NCBI GenBank assembly: GCA_031763025.1 | Contig: JASSKH010000024.1 | Location: 11,802,087-11,866,086 of the forward strand | Source: Macrocystis pyrifera | Taxonomy: Eukaryota > Sar > Phaeophyceae > Laminariales > Laminariaceae | Length of the DNA stretch: 64,000 bases | Direction: 5' to 3' | Shown here: positions 34,590 through 47,039 of the stretch, in pieces | Position numbering within the stretch: position 1 is the stretch's first letter | Layout: each line of letters begins with the position of its first letter | Translations under genes and position numbers: made by a program | The notes under the pieces: model-generated | Told to the model about the DNA's origin: nothing | Database searches by the model: none | What the model saw: the letters and a program-made list of their open reading frames with translations, nothing else

Positions 34590-35840
34590 TCTAAACACAG
34601 AACTTGTTTGCAGTTGTCGCCCAAAACACGACGAAGAATCTCGTTGTGGTAACCACTCCGCAAGAACGTTCACCTGTGCTGGTGCAAAAAGAAAAGCAAG
34701 TGCTGACCGCTTCGCGTCCTCCTCTGCCATTTTTATGACGTTTTCCGCCTATAAAAATGTGTGGTGGGGTTATCGGGGAGGTAGCACTGGAGAGACTCAG
34801 AATTAGCTTGGTTTAGTCGCCCCAAACACGACAAAGAGTCTCGTTGAGGTTCTCACTCGGCAAGAACGTTCAACCGTGCTGTTACATAAACAACAAAACA
34901 AGCGCTTACGGCTTCGCATCCTCCTCTGTCGTTTTTATGAACTCTTCTGCCTAAAAACAGTATTTTGGGGGTTTTGGAGAGCTACCACTGGAGAGACGCA
35001 GAATCAGCTTGGTTTTGTCGCCCAAAACACGACGAAAGGGTATCGTTTTGGTTGACGCCCTGCATGAACTTTTCACCGTGCCGCTGTGTTGAGGAAAAGC
35101 TAGCGCTGACCCCTTCGAGTGCGCCCTTGACGTTTTTTCTGACCATTTGCTCCTGAAAAAACGTGGGTTGGAGGTTTTGGGGCGGTACCACTGTAGAGAC
35201 GCAGAACTAGCTTGGGTTTGTTACCCAAAACACGACAAAGAGTCTCGTTGTGGTTCACGCTCGGCAAGAACCTTCCACCGTGCCGGTGGTGAAGGAAAAA
35301 AAGCAAGCGATGGCCGCTTCCTATGCACCTCGGATGTTTCCTGAACATTTTCTCTTGAGAAAACGTGACATTTTCTCCTGAGAAAACGTGATTCAGGGTT
35401 TTCGGGGAGGTACCACTGGAGAGACGCAGAATTAGCTTGAGTTTGTCGCCCAAAACACAACGAAGAGTCCCGTTGTGCTACCTGCCGAACGTTCAGATCG
35501 TTCAACCGTCCTGCTGAATGAAGAAAAAGACAGCGCTGCCCGCTTCGCGTCCTCCTCCGTCGTTTCTCTGACCATATTTTTCCTATACAAGCCATGTTGG
35601 TGTTTCGGAGAAGTACGACTGGAGAGACGCAGAAGGAACTATGTTTTGTCGCCCAAAACACGACCAAGAGTCTCGTTTTGGTTGACGCTCGGCAAGAACG
35701 TTCCACCGTTCCGAAGGCGAGAGAAGAGGCAAGTGCCCACAGCTTCGTGTCCTCCGCTGTCGTTTGGTTTGGTGATGTCCGCCTAAGAAAGCGTGCGTTG
35801 TGTTTGTCCGCGAGGTACCACTGAAGAGACTCGGAAAGTG
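34590..35840. repeat. Tandem 200-bp repeat family, block 2 (about 6 units)
   Basis: The same unit as at 29.3-32.9 kb, starting at about 34,612, 34,811, 35,012, 35,216, 35,443 and 35,645. These copies resemble one another more than block 1 (shared ggagagacgcaga and aagaacgttc words), so they form their own subgroup. The block ends about 390 bp before the first CTP synthase exon. Confidence 0.88.
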
Positions 35841-36230
35841 GTATTGTGGATGCTCGTGTCTTGAAGGAGTGCTGACAAATCCCGAGACTCGGTTGTTGTC
35901 ATGATTCTCCAGGCTTTCCCATTTCCTGAACTGTGTACGTAGAAGTTCATGTGCGTTTTTGTTGTTGTGCAGTATAATGCACAGAGGACGATCCGGCAGC
36001 AACTGCACCACCAACAGCAACGCCGCAAGATGGATGCCGTATACTTCAACCAGCCACCTCGGCACCAGCAACGGAGCTCTCATGGCAGGAAGAGATACCG
36101 TAACGCCTTTTTTTTTTGGCAGTGTGACAAACCCCTATGAGTCTAGGGCATTAATTGTTTGTTTTTGGTGTGTTTGAAGGTGTTTGCGATCTTTCTATTG
36201 AAATAATCTGCTGGCCTTTGTTTCGTGCAG
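35841..36230. other. Stretch before the first recognised CTP synthase exon
   Basis: It holds a strong-looking acceptor (ttgttgttgtgcag at about 35,985) followed by about 120 nt of Gln-rich open frame that does not match CTP synthase, and then the acceptor at 36,221-36,230. The Gln-rich piece may be an unrelated or alternative exon. I could not assign it. Confidence 0.35.
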
Positions 36231-36297
36231 GGCTGAGCTTGGCCGAGAGAAGGCCAACAGCGCCGAGTTCGCCGGTGGTTTGTCCGCCGAAGATGAG
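36231..36297 (+). CDS. CTP synthase exon a (ANSxEF exon)
   Basis: It follows the acceptor tttgtttcgtgcag. One base completes the previous codon, then it reads AELGREKANSAEFAGGLSAE and ends with donor GTGCGT in phase 0. It matches the family's GANSTEF segment after the nucleophile exon. Confidence 0.8.
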
Positions 36298-39172
36298 GTG
36301 CGTGGGCGTTGTCCTGATATTTCCATCAATATCTAATGTGCCGTTGATACGCGGTACTAGTTGTGCACGTGACGCACCTGGCGTATGGTATATAGTGTTG
36401 TCCTGCCGTATTTACTGCGCACGATGTGCAGGTACAGTATTGTGGTTATATAGTTCCCCACCAGTGCATAAAATTAGGGCTTCGGCGTCTGTTACGCGCA
36501 GCGAGCGCAATAGGCACCTCAAGTCGGCACGTCGCGGTTTCCCGCACAGGCCCTCGGAGCCCCCCCGGAGGACAGCGGGAGCTCGTTTGATTTCAACCTA
36601 CGTGTCAATATACTCGCGAAAATCACTTAGCAATGCATTGTATACGTTTCTTAATGGCTTCTTTTCCCGAGCCTCGAATCAGAGCGTCAGGATGCCTTGG
36701 AATATTGGAATATCGGGACTCGTCGTAGCAAGCAAAGTAGATGTACAAGAGCAAGTAAAGCCCTTTGCCAGCCCTTTGCCAGCCATTTGCCAGCAATAAT
36801 GCCCACGTGGGGTTAGGGTTAAGGTGAGGGTAAAGTGTCAACCATTTCACCGAAATCTACAAATAGACACATGATAAATGGGTCCAAATAGGATGGACAA
36901 CGTACTGAACGACAATGAAAATAATTTAGAGCAAAGACGCACCTGTTCATCATTTCAAAAAAGTGCCCAAAATACAAAACGCCGCCTCCGGCGAACGGAA
37001 AAAGGACCCCATTAAAATTCTTCGCCTGCAGCATAGACAAAACAGGACCCAAGTCACGACACAGTCGAGTTTTTGTCATTAGGGTGATATCCGCTGAGTT
37101 TCCTTGAGCACTACCGGTATCAATGTTATAGGTGCGCAGGTAGTGGTGTTTATGCCCGAGGGAGACAAGACACGGATGGGGGGCACGATGCGTTTGGGCA
37201 GCCGGGTCACAATCCTCCGACCTGGCAGTCGAGCTTTCAGCTTGTACGGAGGGGAGGGGAATACTGAACTTGAGGTTCGTACCAAATACAAACCGCCAGT
37301 CATCATCTTGACGCGTTAAAAACAACCTCTGTCCGCTTCCAAGGGGCATTTCCAGTTGCCCTATGGATAAACACGACATTTTTAGTGCAGGTCTTCTTTT
37401 CAGCTTAGAGCTTTCGTATCTTGCGATCTTGGGCAGCACTGCAACGACAGTTTCGTTACCACTTTTTGACTGGTCATCGATCTTTGTCACTCCCACCGGC
37501 ACGTATCTCTTTCCACATCGGTATCGCAAGCATTCTTCACGAACCCTGCAAAGCCCTTCACAATATGTGGAACAAGTATGCGAAGGCAACCCGGTGTCAA
37601 AACTGCCTGAGCCTGTACTATTTGATCCTTGCGACGTCGAGGGCGGTTTAAGCGGCTATGATCGCAACCTAACAGTGGGCGTGTTTTCTGTGATGGATGC
37701 GTTTTGGGCTGTTCCGGGTCCGTGATGGCGTGCCCGTGATGGAAGCAATTGTTTCATGTCGAAGCTGCATAGCGTCGATAACCCTCCCAGGCAACGGCTG
37801 GGGTCGAAGAATGCAAGGAAAGTGGAGGCGTGTCTCTAGTCGTCTTTGGGCGCTCCCTGTCGTCGTGTCCGCACGCTTGTTGTTTTTTGTGGGCAATCCT
37901 ATTGATGTTTTGGTATCATGCTTATGTATGAACAGTCGTTGTGCGGGACAAAGCCTTTTCACACCTCGCCGCCACTTTACGGCCTACTGTTCGGAGAATC
38001 GAACCCAAACGATAAATATTATGAGTGACACCACTTTATTGGTCATCAGACGACCACCGCAGGCACATTCTACCCCTTGGCCTAATTTGTAGCACCGTTT
38101 GGTCGCATGCTCGTTGATATTGGTCACACCAGGTACACGAGAGACACCGGCACCGTTATGAGGTGAATCCTTCTGTCGCCACCGCGCTTGAAGCAGCCGG
38201 CATGAAGGTCGTCGGTAGGAATAACGATGGAACGGGAGAGCGTATGGAAGTATTGGAGCTCGAGGAAGACAGACATCCCTACTTCATGGGCGCCCAGGTT
38301 TATTCGGCGCTTGCACCCAAGCTGTCCGTACGCAGCTTTGGATGTGTCCACGTTATTGTCGTTCGCGTTCGATCGCTTCTTTAGAGGGAGGCGTATAGCT
38401 AGGTGTGTCACGAACAATGCAGACCGACGCGAAGGCTGGTTTGTTTTTCACGCGCGGGCAGAATTCGTTTAGGTTGATCCTTGGCTGAGGTGCTGCTGGC
38501 AGAGCGTTTGGCCGTAAGAACGACAGTTGACAACATGTGCACATTCGATTGCGCGCTATAGCTGTGTCGTACAACCCTACCATATATGTGTCTCACTTGC
38601 AAATTGGGCGATAGTTGGACTGCGCACTGTTTTTTTTTTTGCTGATACTATACTCGTTCCTCTTCCACTGCTTCATGTGGATCGTAGAGATATCGCCGTT
38701 AGCTATTCCATCCTGCCTCCCCCTTCACTCCGCGAAGCGACTGATTGCTTCCTATTTCTACGGCGGATGTACATATCGCAAATACAACCGCCGGTGGCTC
38801 CGACATATCTACCTGCATTGTGCACTATCACAGGTTCAATCGTCACTCGAGGGCACGCACTTCAGATGTGCTTTCCTTTGGCTGCCTATGTTGCCGGATT
38901 TGCAGATGCATCCCGACATGAAACGCCCTTTGCCGCGCTGTAGACTTAGCAAACCCGTCATCAGCGCCTTGAATACTCGAACTAGATCCCAACCGTTTTG
39001 TGTTTACATATATTCTTCCTCGCGTGCTTTGCAGTATCACCCGGAGTTCAAGAGCCGACCAGGATGCCCGTCTCCGCTGTTCACTGGCCTGCTGCAAGCC
39101 GCGGGGCGGTATGCTGACGAGCTCGAAAACCTGGTGACTCAGCCGTCTATTGGTATCGGCAAACGCCACTAA
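36231..39172 (+). CDS. CTP synthase, C-terminal glutaminase part (four exons, 5' end not found)
   Basis: CTP synthase makes CTP from UTP, ATP and glutamine in the cytosol. Its C-terminal class-I amidotransferase domain releases ammonia from glutamine. Four in-frame exons (36,231-36,297; 37,140-37,274; 38,133-38,297; 39,035-39,172) give the last about 167 residues, against a usual length near 550-600. Diagnostic motifs are KANSAEF, FMPEGDKTRMGGTMRLGSR, ERHRHRYEVNP, GERMEVLELEEDRHPYF and YHPEFKSRPG, in the family's order. The His and Glu of the catalytic triad are present in YHPEF. The exon with the nucleophilic Cys (LG-C-LGMQ in the family) and everything before it was not found upstream. Introns are GT-AG, 737-858 bp. 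The stop is TAA at 39,170-39,172. It may be a normal gene with very long repeat-filled introns, or a detached 3' fragment. Confidence 0.9.
37140..37274 (+). CDS. CTP synthase exon b (GGTMRLG exon)
   Basis: It follows acceptor ggtgcgcag; 45 whole codons from VVVFMPEGDK through GGTMRLGSR to NTELE; donor GTTCGT. Phases match both neighbours. Confidence 0.88.
38133..38297 (+). CDS. CTP synthase exon c (ERHRHRYEVNP exon)
   Basis: It follows acceptor tcacaccag; 55 whole codons from VHERHRHRYEVNP to HPYFMGAQ; donor GTTTAT. This is the most diagnostic exon of the gene. Confidence 0.9.
39035..39172 (+). CDS. CTP synthase exon d (HPE catalytic exon and stop)
   Basis: It follows the strong acceptor gtgctttgcag; YHPEFKSRPGCPSPLF then a GLLQAAGRYADEL helix and a short tail GIGKRH, stop TAA. 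The His and Glu of YHPEF are the amidotransferase triad residues. Confidence 0.9.
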   Translation, partial: YHPEFKSRPGCPSPLFTGLLQAAGRYADELENLVTQPSIGIGKRH

Positions 39173-41198
39173 TCAAGCCGGCCAGGGTGGTAGGAGGCTT
39201 CTGGTTGAGCTGGATGTGGGCCGTGTGGATGACGAAGTTTGACCGTCCTCGCACCAAATTGGTTGATGCTATTCCACGAAGTACCGATCTGGGACCCTGG
39301 GTGGCTGATGTTGACTGTTGCCTGAGTCTATAAGTAGTGAGGGTCAAGAGCGCCGGCGATGCACGAGAGGCGGTGGCAAGTCTCTCAATGCAATCGTCTG
39401 TGTGCTTTGCATGCGGGTGTCGGATATTGGCGGAAAACGATTGAAGGCATCGAGATTGTGACAAGCGTCTAAACGAGGAGATCGGGGTAGAGCGGGGTGT
39501 TATAAGAGGAAGACCGAATCAAGAGACCATGTTTGGCGACCCCTACTACTGTAACTGTATGCTGCCGTCAGTCCAGTCAGTTCGGCAGTACCCTACGGGC
39601 GACTACACGCAGTCCTTGAATAAGTTATCTTTCACCTTTGCCATCAAGCAAGTGCTGTGCAGTACAGCCTCCGTTCAGTCGAACGCGGATAATAAAATAA
39701 CTCGTTGAGCCAAAACCTTGAGCAACGTCGGCACGCCAGTCATTCAAACATCTTTACGGCGAGCGTGGCTATTTCGCCTTGTTCCCACTGTATTTCCCCA
39801 AGACCGCGTGGTGGTGGGCATTGGGCGTGTGAGGTTCCTCTCTGTATGGGTGAGCTGACCTACGCAAGTCGTACCGCGGCAAGACGTCGTATTTTGTGGT
39901 TCTGCGAATTTTTTGGTCCCGATAACAAATATCCAGCTCGCCGTGTATACGAGGGCACAATGAACTCCCGGGGGGAAATGCCAGCAAACGTACCCGTTGT
40001 GCGTGTCTTTTTCGAATTCAAACGTTGAGACGCTCTCAATCCCCAGTCTTCGTATCACGGTGCAAGGGCGTCCGCTGGAGAGATAGTGCATACAGCATGC
40101 AACGACATCTGCCAGGGCCGTTTGGCGTTATCCATCGCTTGTTTTCTGTACGTGGGGGGTTCACGGTGGTGGTATCGTTCTAACCGATATTGCACCGACT
40201 GGCGGACGCGGTTACAAAACAGATATTTGTTCTAACGCTGTTTTTGTTTGCAACGTACGTGCTGATGCTTACTGTGGCTCGACTCTAGACTTAGGGTCGT
40301 ATTGGGTGGGTGTCGCTTTTTGAAGGCTCGTATGCGATGGAAGTTCTCGAGCTGTTTAGGCCCGTGATTTTGCCGACACCGACAATATCAAGGCCAGCAC
40401 GACAGTTCCTTGGCAGTTTCAACCGGGCCTAAGTATCACGCCTATAGATGGCGGGGTCATACGGCAGATGGCATGCGTGCCTTTGGCGTTGAAACCGCCC
40501 ATATTGCAATGGTTCCTCTCGCACGTACCAATCATACGTAGCAGCAACGGACTGCACCCGCAATCGATTGAAAAGACCTTACTGCTGTAAAATCGAATGC
40601 GGGGCTTATACGCAACAACCGTTCATCTTCCAGTAGCAGCAACAAATCAGCAGTAGTCGTGCCGAGCTAGACCGTCACGTGTACTCGAAAGCTATGTTTC
40701 GAAGTTTCCTCGTGTTTCAAGCTTGTCACCCGGAAGTTGGTAGGCGTAGTAGTATTTGTTTTTGACAGTAGCCAATCCAGGTGACGATGTCTAGGTCCGT
40801 AGATAGTATATTTTGTTTGATGTAGCAGCTCCTGATGTATTTCGATGATCTTGGCATCTCTGTGCAGAATGGCGTATCCTCCCCCCTAGACAGTGTTAAA
40901 TTCGAACTATGCCATGTAGAGGCTTCGTCATCTTGTTACGCATCAGAACGCCGCCAATCTGTACGTTCATGTGCGCGTATCCATAATATATATGAAGTAC
41001 AGCCAGGCCACGCATCCCCAAATAGAGTTTACGCTTAGGTGATATGTCGCCACTAACTTAACACCGCTGAAACGTTCTGAAGCGGAGATATGAAGCGGAA
41101 ATTTGATTATTTTTTATGAGGCCGATATTTGAGGACCCCGGAATCTATCACATAAATCCATACTGGGACTGGTACTAACTCCGTCACCGTAGTCAGCT
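39173..41198. other. Downstream of CTP synthase, nothing recognised
   Basis: Non-coding by eye. An aataaaat word at about 39,691 could be a polyadenylation signal, but it lies about 520 bp past the stop. No repeats or domains were seen. Confidence 0.4.
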
Positions 41199-41618
41199 CT
41201 AAAAGTCATCCCCAGGGTGTGTGTTTTCTTTCGTATTATACGGTACACCGTATGTCGTGATGGTGATGACTCCCTTATGGGTCTTCCAAACTAAGTCAGG
41301 CTTAGTATGCCCCGCGAGAAATCGGCTATCCCGACCGCCACCAGACCACCCGCGGCCGCGCGATCGCGCCACGCCCGCACTACACAGCAGCCCTTCGTAT
41401 CCACGGCGAAAGAAAGGGCACCGCAGCCAAACACTATGAGCGGGGGGCGTCAAAAGGTCCTCCCACGGGAACGGGTTGCTTGGTCCCCGGGTTGGGGGGG
41501 TATCCCCCGGCTGCGGGGGTTTCCAATAAAATACGAGGCGTTTCCCCTCCATTTGCATGGAATGCGTTTTTTTTCCCGGTGATGGAAGTTCATCTCCCGC
41601 GGGATTCACTATCAACAT
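41199..41618 (-). CDS. Unrecognised GC-rich ORF (139 codons)
   Basis: The frame is open for 139 codons and is Pro/Gly/Arg-rich (for example NPFPWEDLLTPPAHSVWLRC). The GC content is higher than in the flanks. No family is recognised and no splice or start support is seen. It may be an exon, a relic or a chance frame. Confidence 0.2.
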   Translation of the reverse strand: MLIVNPAGDELPSPGKKTHSMQMEGKRLVFYWKPPQPGDTPPTRGPSNPFPWEDLLTPPAHSVWLRCPFFRRGYEGLLCSAGVARSRGRGWSGGGRDSRFLAGHTKPDLVWKTHKGVITITTYGVPYNTKENTHPGDDF

Positions 41619-42428
41619 TTTGAGACAGAAATGGAGCGCTCAATTCCCTAGACCCAGGTTAGTGGTTCGAATCTATATATTCCCCTTGAGATTGTATGTC
41701 CCGGTTTAATTGTTTGGCTTTCTATACTATAGTAAGGTTATTCTAAAACCCATACGATTTTTTAGGCACACAAAAACATGTGAAGTGTTGCGGAAGTGCC
41801 GTGAAGGTGGGTAGGTGGATAGGTGGGTAGGTGGGTGGTTTGGGTGAGGGGGGTTTGTGACACGTTTGGTTTAGTCCGTTGACGGCGTTGCAGCGTACCA
41901 CTGTAAGGGTCTGTGCCAAGCGCTAACACAGGATACACCCGCGGCGAGACGTCTACGCAGCCGGCAGCTCCAGCTCCTCCATGGACAATAGCACGCATGC
42001 CACCGTCACGAGATCACTGGCGTGAGCGGCAAGAGGCAAGTGGTTCTTTCGTTGGTTGATGTTGCCTCTTCGGGCGAACGTTTTGGCCCCTGACCTTGTC
42101 CGATGATCGCGCCAGGTCCGTATCGTCTAACGTTACTCCCTCCAGAAATCCTTGGCCCGTGGCATCACGCCTGACAAGCCTAGGACCGCCTCACTCACTA
42201 CTTTGATGGATGCTTTCCCAGGACAGGTGTCGCGTGCCCTCGCAGGCGGAGATACCGGACCGGAGGTATTCGTGCTCCTCCCGAGGTCGCTGAGCATCCA
42301 TTTCGACAACGCCCACATGGTTGAATAATTGTCTAACGGGCCGCCCTTTTGCGTTTTTATTCGGGAATTTTGCGGGGTAGTTTCGGCGGCGACGGGAACT
42401 GAGCGTGTTTTGTTTCCGGGGGTAATGG
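41619..42428. other. Non-coding stretch with a G-rich repeat
   Basis: About 41,807-41,850 is a ggtgggta-type G-rich simple repeat on the plus strand (four or more GGG/GG runs). The remainder leads into the gypsy fossil; no LTR boundary could be placed. Confidence 0.5.
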
Positions 42429-44140
42429 GTGTTTGGAGATGGTTCGGGTGGCAGCCAACGAGCTATACCCCAGCGTGATGCCCACGGTGTACCCAGGGGT
42501 TTAGTCTACCCCACCGAGGCCGTTCGGCGCTTTGGATGCCATGTCGTGGGCTTTTCAGACTCTAGCGAACAATATGACCCATGCCATCAACGGCGAAGAA
42601 GATTTTCTAAGCCTGCTTGTTCGACGGGTAGGCGGTCATCCGCCCCGTCGGAACCCGGGTCTACCAGTATTCGTCGCGGCCAGGACCAGACGCCTTCCGA
42701 GTCGCCTTTGTGTCAAACGGTATCGCGCAATAATCCGCTTGTAACGAACGTCAACAAATCCATCACTGACTGCCTCGACCCGTGGCTTGACACGTCTCCC
42801 AACTGCCGGCCCCTAGACGAGCACCACTATACCGAAGTTCACTCTGTTTGCATGTTCATCCAAACCGACGACCCTCATCCTCTGGTGTGGCCTACTCTCA
42901 TCGACAAATCACACCGCCGCACCTAGCAATAGCCCAGGCGACTGTCTAAACGGCCATGAAGACACAAGTTCATTCAAGCCGTGTGTAGACACCACTTACT
43001 GAACGCGAGCAGTATATTGAGCCCTGACCTTGGAGCACTCGGTGACGACGGTGCGACGTACAGACGTTGGCAAGCACCCATGGTCCGACACCGCCGCGAG
43101 GACGACCCCTCGAGATCGAACAGACAGCACAACCATAAACAACAAAAACGCCGCTCCGGCTACTCGCGTGGGTGGCATCAAGGCCAACGTCAGCAGAACG
43201 AACAAAGCGACGGCTATAACATACACGCGGAAGCACCTTATCAGCAGTCCGTGTCTGGCCACGACAGTGGTGTCCCATCAGCTTCTGTCTCTTCCGCTAC
43301 TGCCCCCGCCTTGGGATCCGTTACGGAGCCTGTCATACTCCTGACGGAAAACATGAACGGACGCCAGCCAGACACCCTGCACACCAGAAACTGACACGCC
43401 GACGGCGCTACGGTTCCTCCCTCACGTTCGCCGCAAACATTGCCGGCAGAAACCTTCGATTTCATGAGTTGCTTGTGTTCCAGGCCGGCCCAGCGCTCAG
43501 AGCCGGTCTGTCTCGTCCACTGCTTCACCATCTGGCCTTGAGCCCAGCACGTGGTCCCGAATATCCAGTCGACGCAGCGATGCAGCCACACTTGCTTCAG
43601 CGGAGCGCCCACCGGCGCCTCGGTGGGCGTCGGGAATTGACCCTCGACCGCCACCCTCCTCAGCCTGCGTTTCGAACGCCGCTTTCCCCAGCCGAATGCC
43701 ACGTAGCACCAGCATAGTTGCGCCTGCGCATCGTTCTTTTCAGCGGGAGTAGCCCCCTCCCCCCTTCGACTCCCGGCCATGCGGTGGTGGTCGGTTTGCG
43801 GTGCGGGAAATCTGACAACCCGAAATATCGGTTGAAGCGCGACTCGGCGTTTACTCGTAATAGCGGAGGCTGCGCCGCCATTTTCCCGGTCAAGCAGGAG
43901 TCAACACGATTAGCTATTAATACCTCATCCCCTTTCCCCAGCAGATCTACAGGAAGGGAGCCGTCTCCGTAGGCGCTTTATTGCTACCCACCCGAGCCCC
44001 GGTTTTGAAGGCGTCTGCTGGATCTGTAGGCCCTCTTTTGTCCACACACACGACAGCCCCACGTGCAAAGGGCTCCCTTGGCTCCAGTGGAGCAGGAAAC
44101 ACCTGACACAGCCCGACGAGCCAGTGGTGACTCCACAACC
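42429..44140 (+). pseudogene. gag region of the older gypsy fossil
   Basis: Fragmentary frames, a basic Gln/Arg-rich stretch near 43,100-43,200 and a CCHC-like zinc knuckle near 44,017-44,070 place gag here. Confidence 0.5.
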
Positions 44141-44962
44141 TTCAGCTAGGGCAGACCTGTTAAAATTGGAAGAATCACAGCTCTCGTCAAGTAGAAGGGG
44201 GTCAAAGCCCCCTGCCCCCCCTTATTAAAGACAAAGGCCCTCGGGCGAAGTAAGATAGCCTTCTGCTCATCTCTTGCCTACGGACGATGTGACACCGGGC
44301 CAGTACACGTGGGACCGGACTCATCTCGTGAACCAGGGGCCCAGTGGTTCAGAGGAGTACACGTCAGCCCTCCCACCGCAAATGTGGCCACCGACGGTTC
44401 GGCACCGTTAGTCTTTGAGCCTACTCTGGAGTATTCACGGAGCGAGTGGTACTGTTCTGGCAGCCCACCTCCTGTTTTTTGCTGTGGTCCTCCTCGCCTT
44501 TAGTCGTTGACGGGATGTCTTATTCCTGCGCGGAACTGGATACGATGGCTGAAACGGCTCGTCTTTTCCAGGATCACGGCGTAGCACAAACGCATCGGGC
44601 AAGGCGTGCGTAACTTCGACTGCGATAAATAGGACCGCGTTCGGGAAGACGCCCTCCCTGCTGGCACTTTTTCCAACTTCACACAGAACCCGACCATGAA
44701 GCAGCACCTACTGAGCACTGCCACCAAACGTAAAGATGAAGCCAGCCCTTTTGACCCCGTGTTGGGCATCGGTCTCCGGGCGGACGACCCCGAGGCTCAA
44801 GACCCCTGTTGGTGACGGGGATATTTTGCGAGAAAGGTTTTCCCGCCATTTGCGAAACCGTTCGCGCAAGCGAGGCCGGGTTGGCACACCCCGCCTCATT
44901 AATTCCTCACTCTAATCACGCCCGACAAAAGTCTTGAGATCTCCCCAGCGCCGCCTCGCCCT

Positions 44963-46360
44963 TTGGCAACGGCTCACGCTTGCCCAGATCTTCCTTCGGA
45001 GTTTCGACCAGTTTTTCTGACGCGCTTGCTGACCATAGCCCCGAGGATGAATTTGGTATCGACCCTTACTTTGCGCTGTCACAACACGGCCCTTGCCTCG
45101 TTGGGGGCATCAGAACCCTCGACGACGCCTCTTTTAGAACCAAGAATCGCGATTCAGAGGGAAGCTGACGCTCTCGCACTTGTTGGTTGCGCCGCACTCC
45201 TCGACCCTGACCCCCCCAGACTTTCATTAACAGAGATGTAAATCGCATGCTCTCGGTTGGCGCGGCACCGATCGCGCGCGAACGAAAATGCGCGCCCCGG
45301 TGAGGGGGGGGCTTAGGCGAATCGGACCCTTTACAAACTTCAATGAGCCTACGCCTGAGTGTCCAATTATTTCGAGACGTCGAGCCCACAAACTCCCTCG
45401 CATTTGGGGTCGCTGTGGTCCCCCCCTCAGTGATGCAACATGCAGCGCTGTTGGGTCGTGACAGCTGGATGGATTTTAGTAGCCGCTCCTACCGCTCTCT
45501 GCTACCTCGTCCGTCGGACCACCGTGCCTTTGGCGAACTGGAGTTAGTTTTACATGTCCCGGGAGGCGTGTCGGCTTACGGTGTCGACTCCTCCGCTTCG
45601 GATGGAAATTTTCATTTACACTACGAGGGTGCTGTTGGCGTCACCCTGTCCGACGATCCGCAACCGCTTGCAGTCAACTTGGTTCGAAGCAATGGCTGCC
45701 GGGCACTACTACTTTGGTCGACATGATGCCCTAGTCCGACCTTCCCTCAGTTGAGAAAACGCTTCGTCGCCTTCAGACAACAAGCTCTTCCCCTCGTTGG
45801 AGTTGCGGATATCAAGCCTGCCGACATCCTTGGAGTCGCCCACGCCCCATTCATCAACGTTCCGTTGCACGCTTGACAGCACGATCACCGAGTCCCTACC
45901 CCTTCCCCCGGACTACCTGAGGTGCCGCCGGTCTCTGCCGATATGGTATCACCTTTCGCAGCTCCAGCCTCGCCCTCGCCTGCCCTTCTTGAGCGTTTCC
46001 TCTCAGAACTGCTCCCTCCGTTTGTGCGGGTCTGGACGCGTCTGCCGTTACATCTGCGAGCGGTGGCGTTTGGCCTTCACGGCGCGCGGACCGGGACCCG
46101 GAAGCTGGAGGGTGTTTTAGGCAATGTTCGTGACGTTTTATCAAAGTCCGAGACGGTTTGTGGTTCCTGTTCGTTGACACGTTTCGTGATTTTGGTCGCG
46201 GAAGGAAGCGCGCTTGTCACACCCTGGCCGCACCGCATCAATCCCATGATGGTCAAAGACGTTGACGCCACCTTGAACCCAGTACCTCGTGGCAGGCCTG
46301 ACCCAGCACTCGACTTCCCCGTATTCGAGCCCTCTGGTGGTCATTTAGAAGAACTCTGAA
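44963..46360 (+). pseudogene. Protease and pre-RT region of the older gypsy fossil
   Basis: Contains LLGRDSWMDF and LAVNLVRSNG segments typical of the protease-to-RT linker in these elements. The family placement is from memory. Confidence 0.6.
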
Positions 46361-46399
46361 GACGTTTAGATCACCTTAAACTATAAGAAACTTGACCAG

Positions 46400-47035
46400 A
46401 TGAGCAGCCTCAGCCAGTTGCTTGTCCCCCATGTGGATCAGGTCCGTGACTCGTTGGGGAAGGGACGGGCGCTGTATCTTTTTATTCGATTTACTCGTTC
46501 TACCAGATTACCTTGCACAAGGACACCGTTCCTCTCACCACGTTTTTCACTCCAACGGGCCTCTATGAAGGGCTTGTCATGGCCAAGGGCAGCAGTGCTT
46601 CGCCCGGCTGGTTCGTCAAGGTGATTAGAGAGGTTAGTAAGGGCCTGGAACAGGTGGCTGCCTACCTGGACGATGTGATCTTGTTCAACTCTGATCCGAC
46701 GGCCCACGTCAAGACGATACGAGTCCTCTCCGAGCGGCTGAGCGAGCATAACCTCAAGCTCGCCCCCTTGAAGACTCGCCTGGGTGCCATATATTCAGAT
46801 TTTTTGGGTCACTCCGTGTTACCCGCGGGTGTACGCCGAAACGCAGGAGACACAACTTTGATGAAAATGCCCATGTCCCAGAATCTTGAGCAGGTCCGCG
46901 CGTGGATGAGTAGAGTGGGGTACTATAGTAAATTCCCCAAGCGGATACGTCCTATCACCGCCCTTCTCCAGAAGGGGGTGAAGCACGATTTTCGGCGGCT
47001 ATATACGTCACCGTACTCGAAGTTGCCGCCGAACT
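46400..47035 (+). pseudogene. Reverse transcriptase part of the older gypsy fossil
   Basis: Shows the fingers-palm segment FFTPTGLYEGLVMAKG, the YLDDVI active-site motif and the following HNLKLAPLKT thumb region of Ty3/gypsy RT. Confidence 0.88.
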
Positions 47036-47039
47036 CGAC

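Noticed and set aside
36819-37589. Minus-strand ORF of 256 codons
   Set aside because: It runs antisense to CTP synthase exon b and its introns. The plus strand has the diagnostic family motifs and consistent splice sites.
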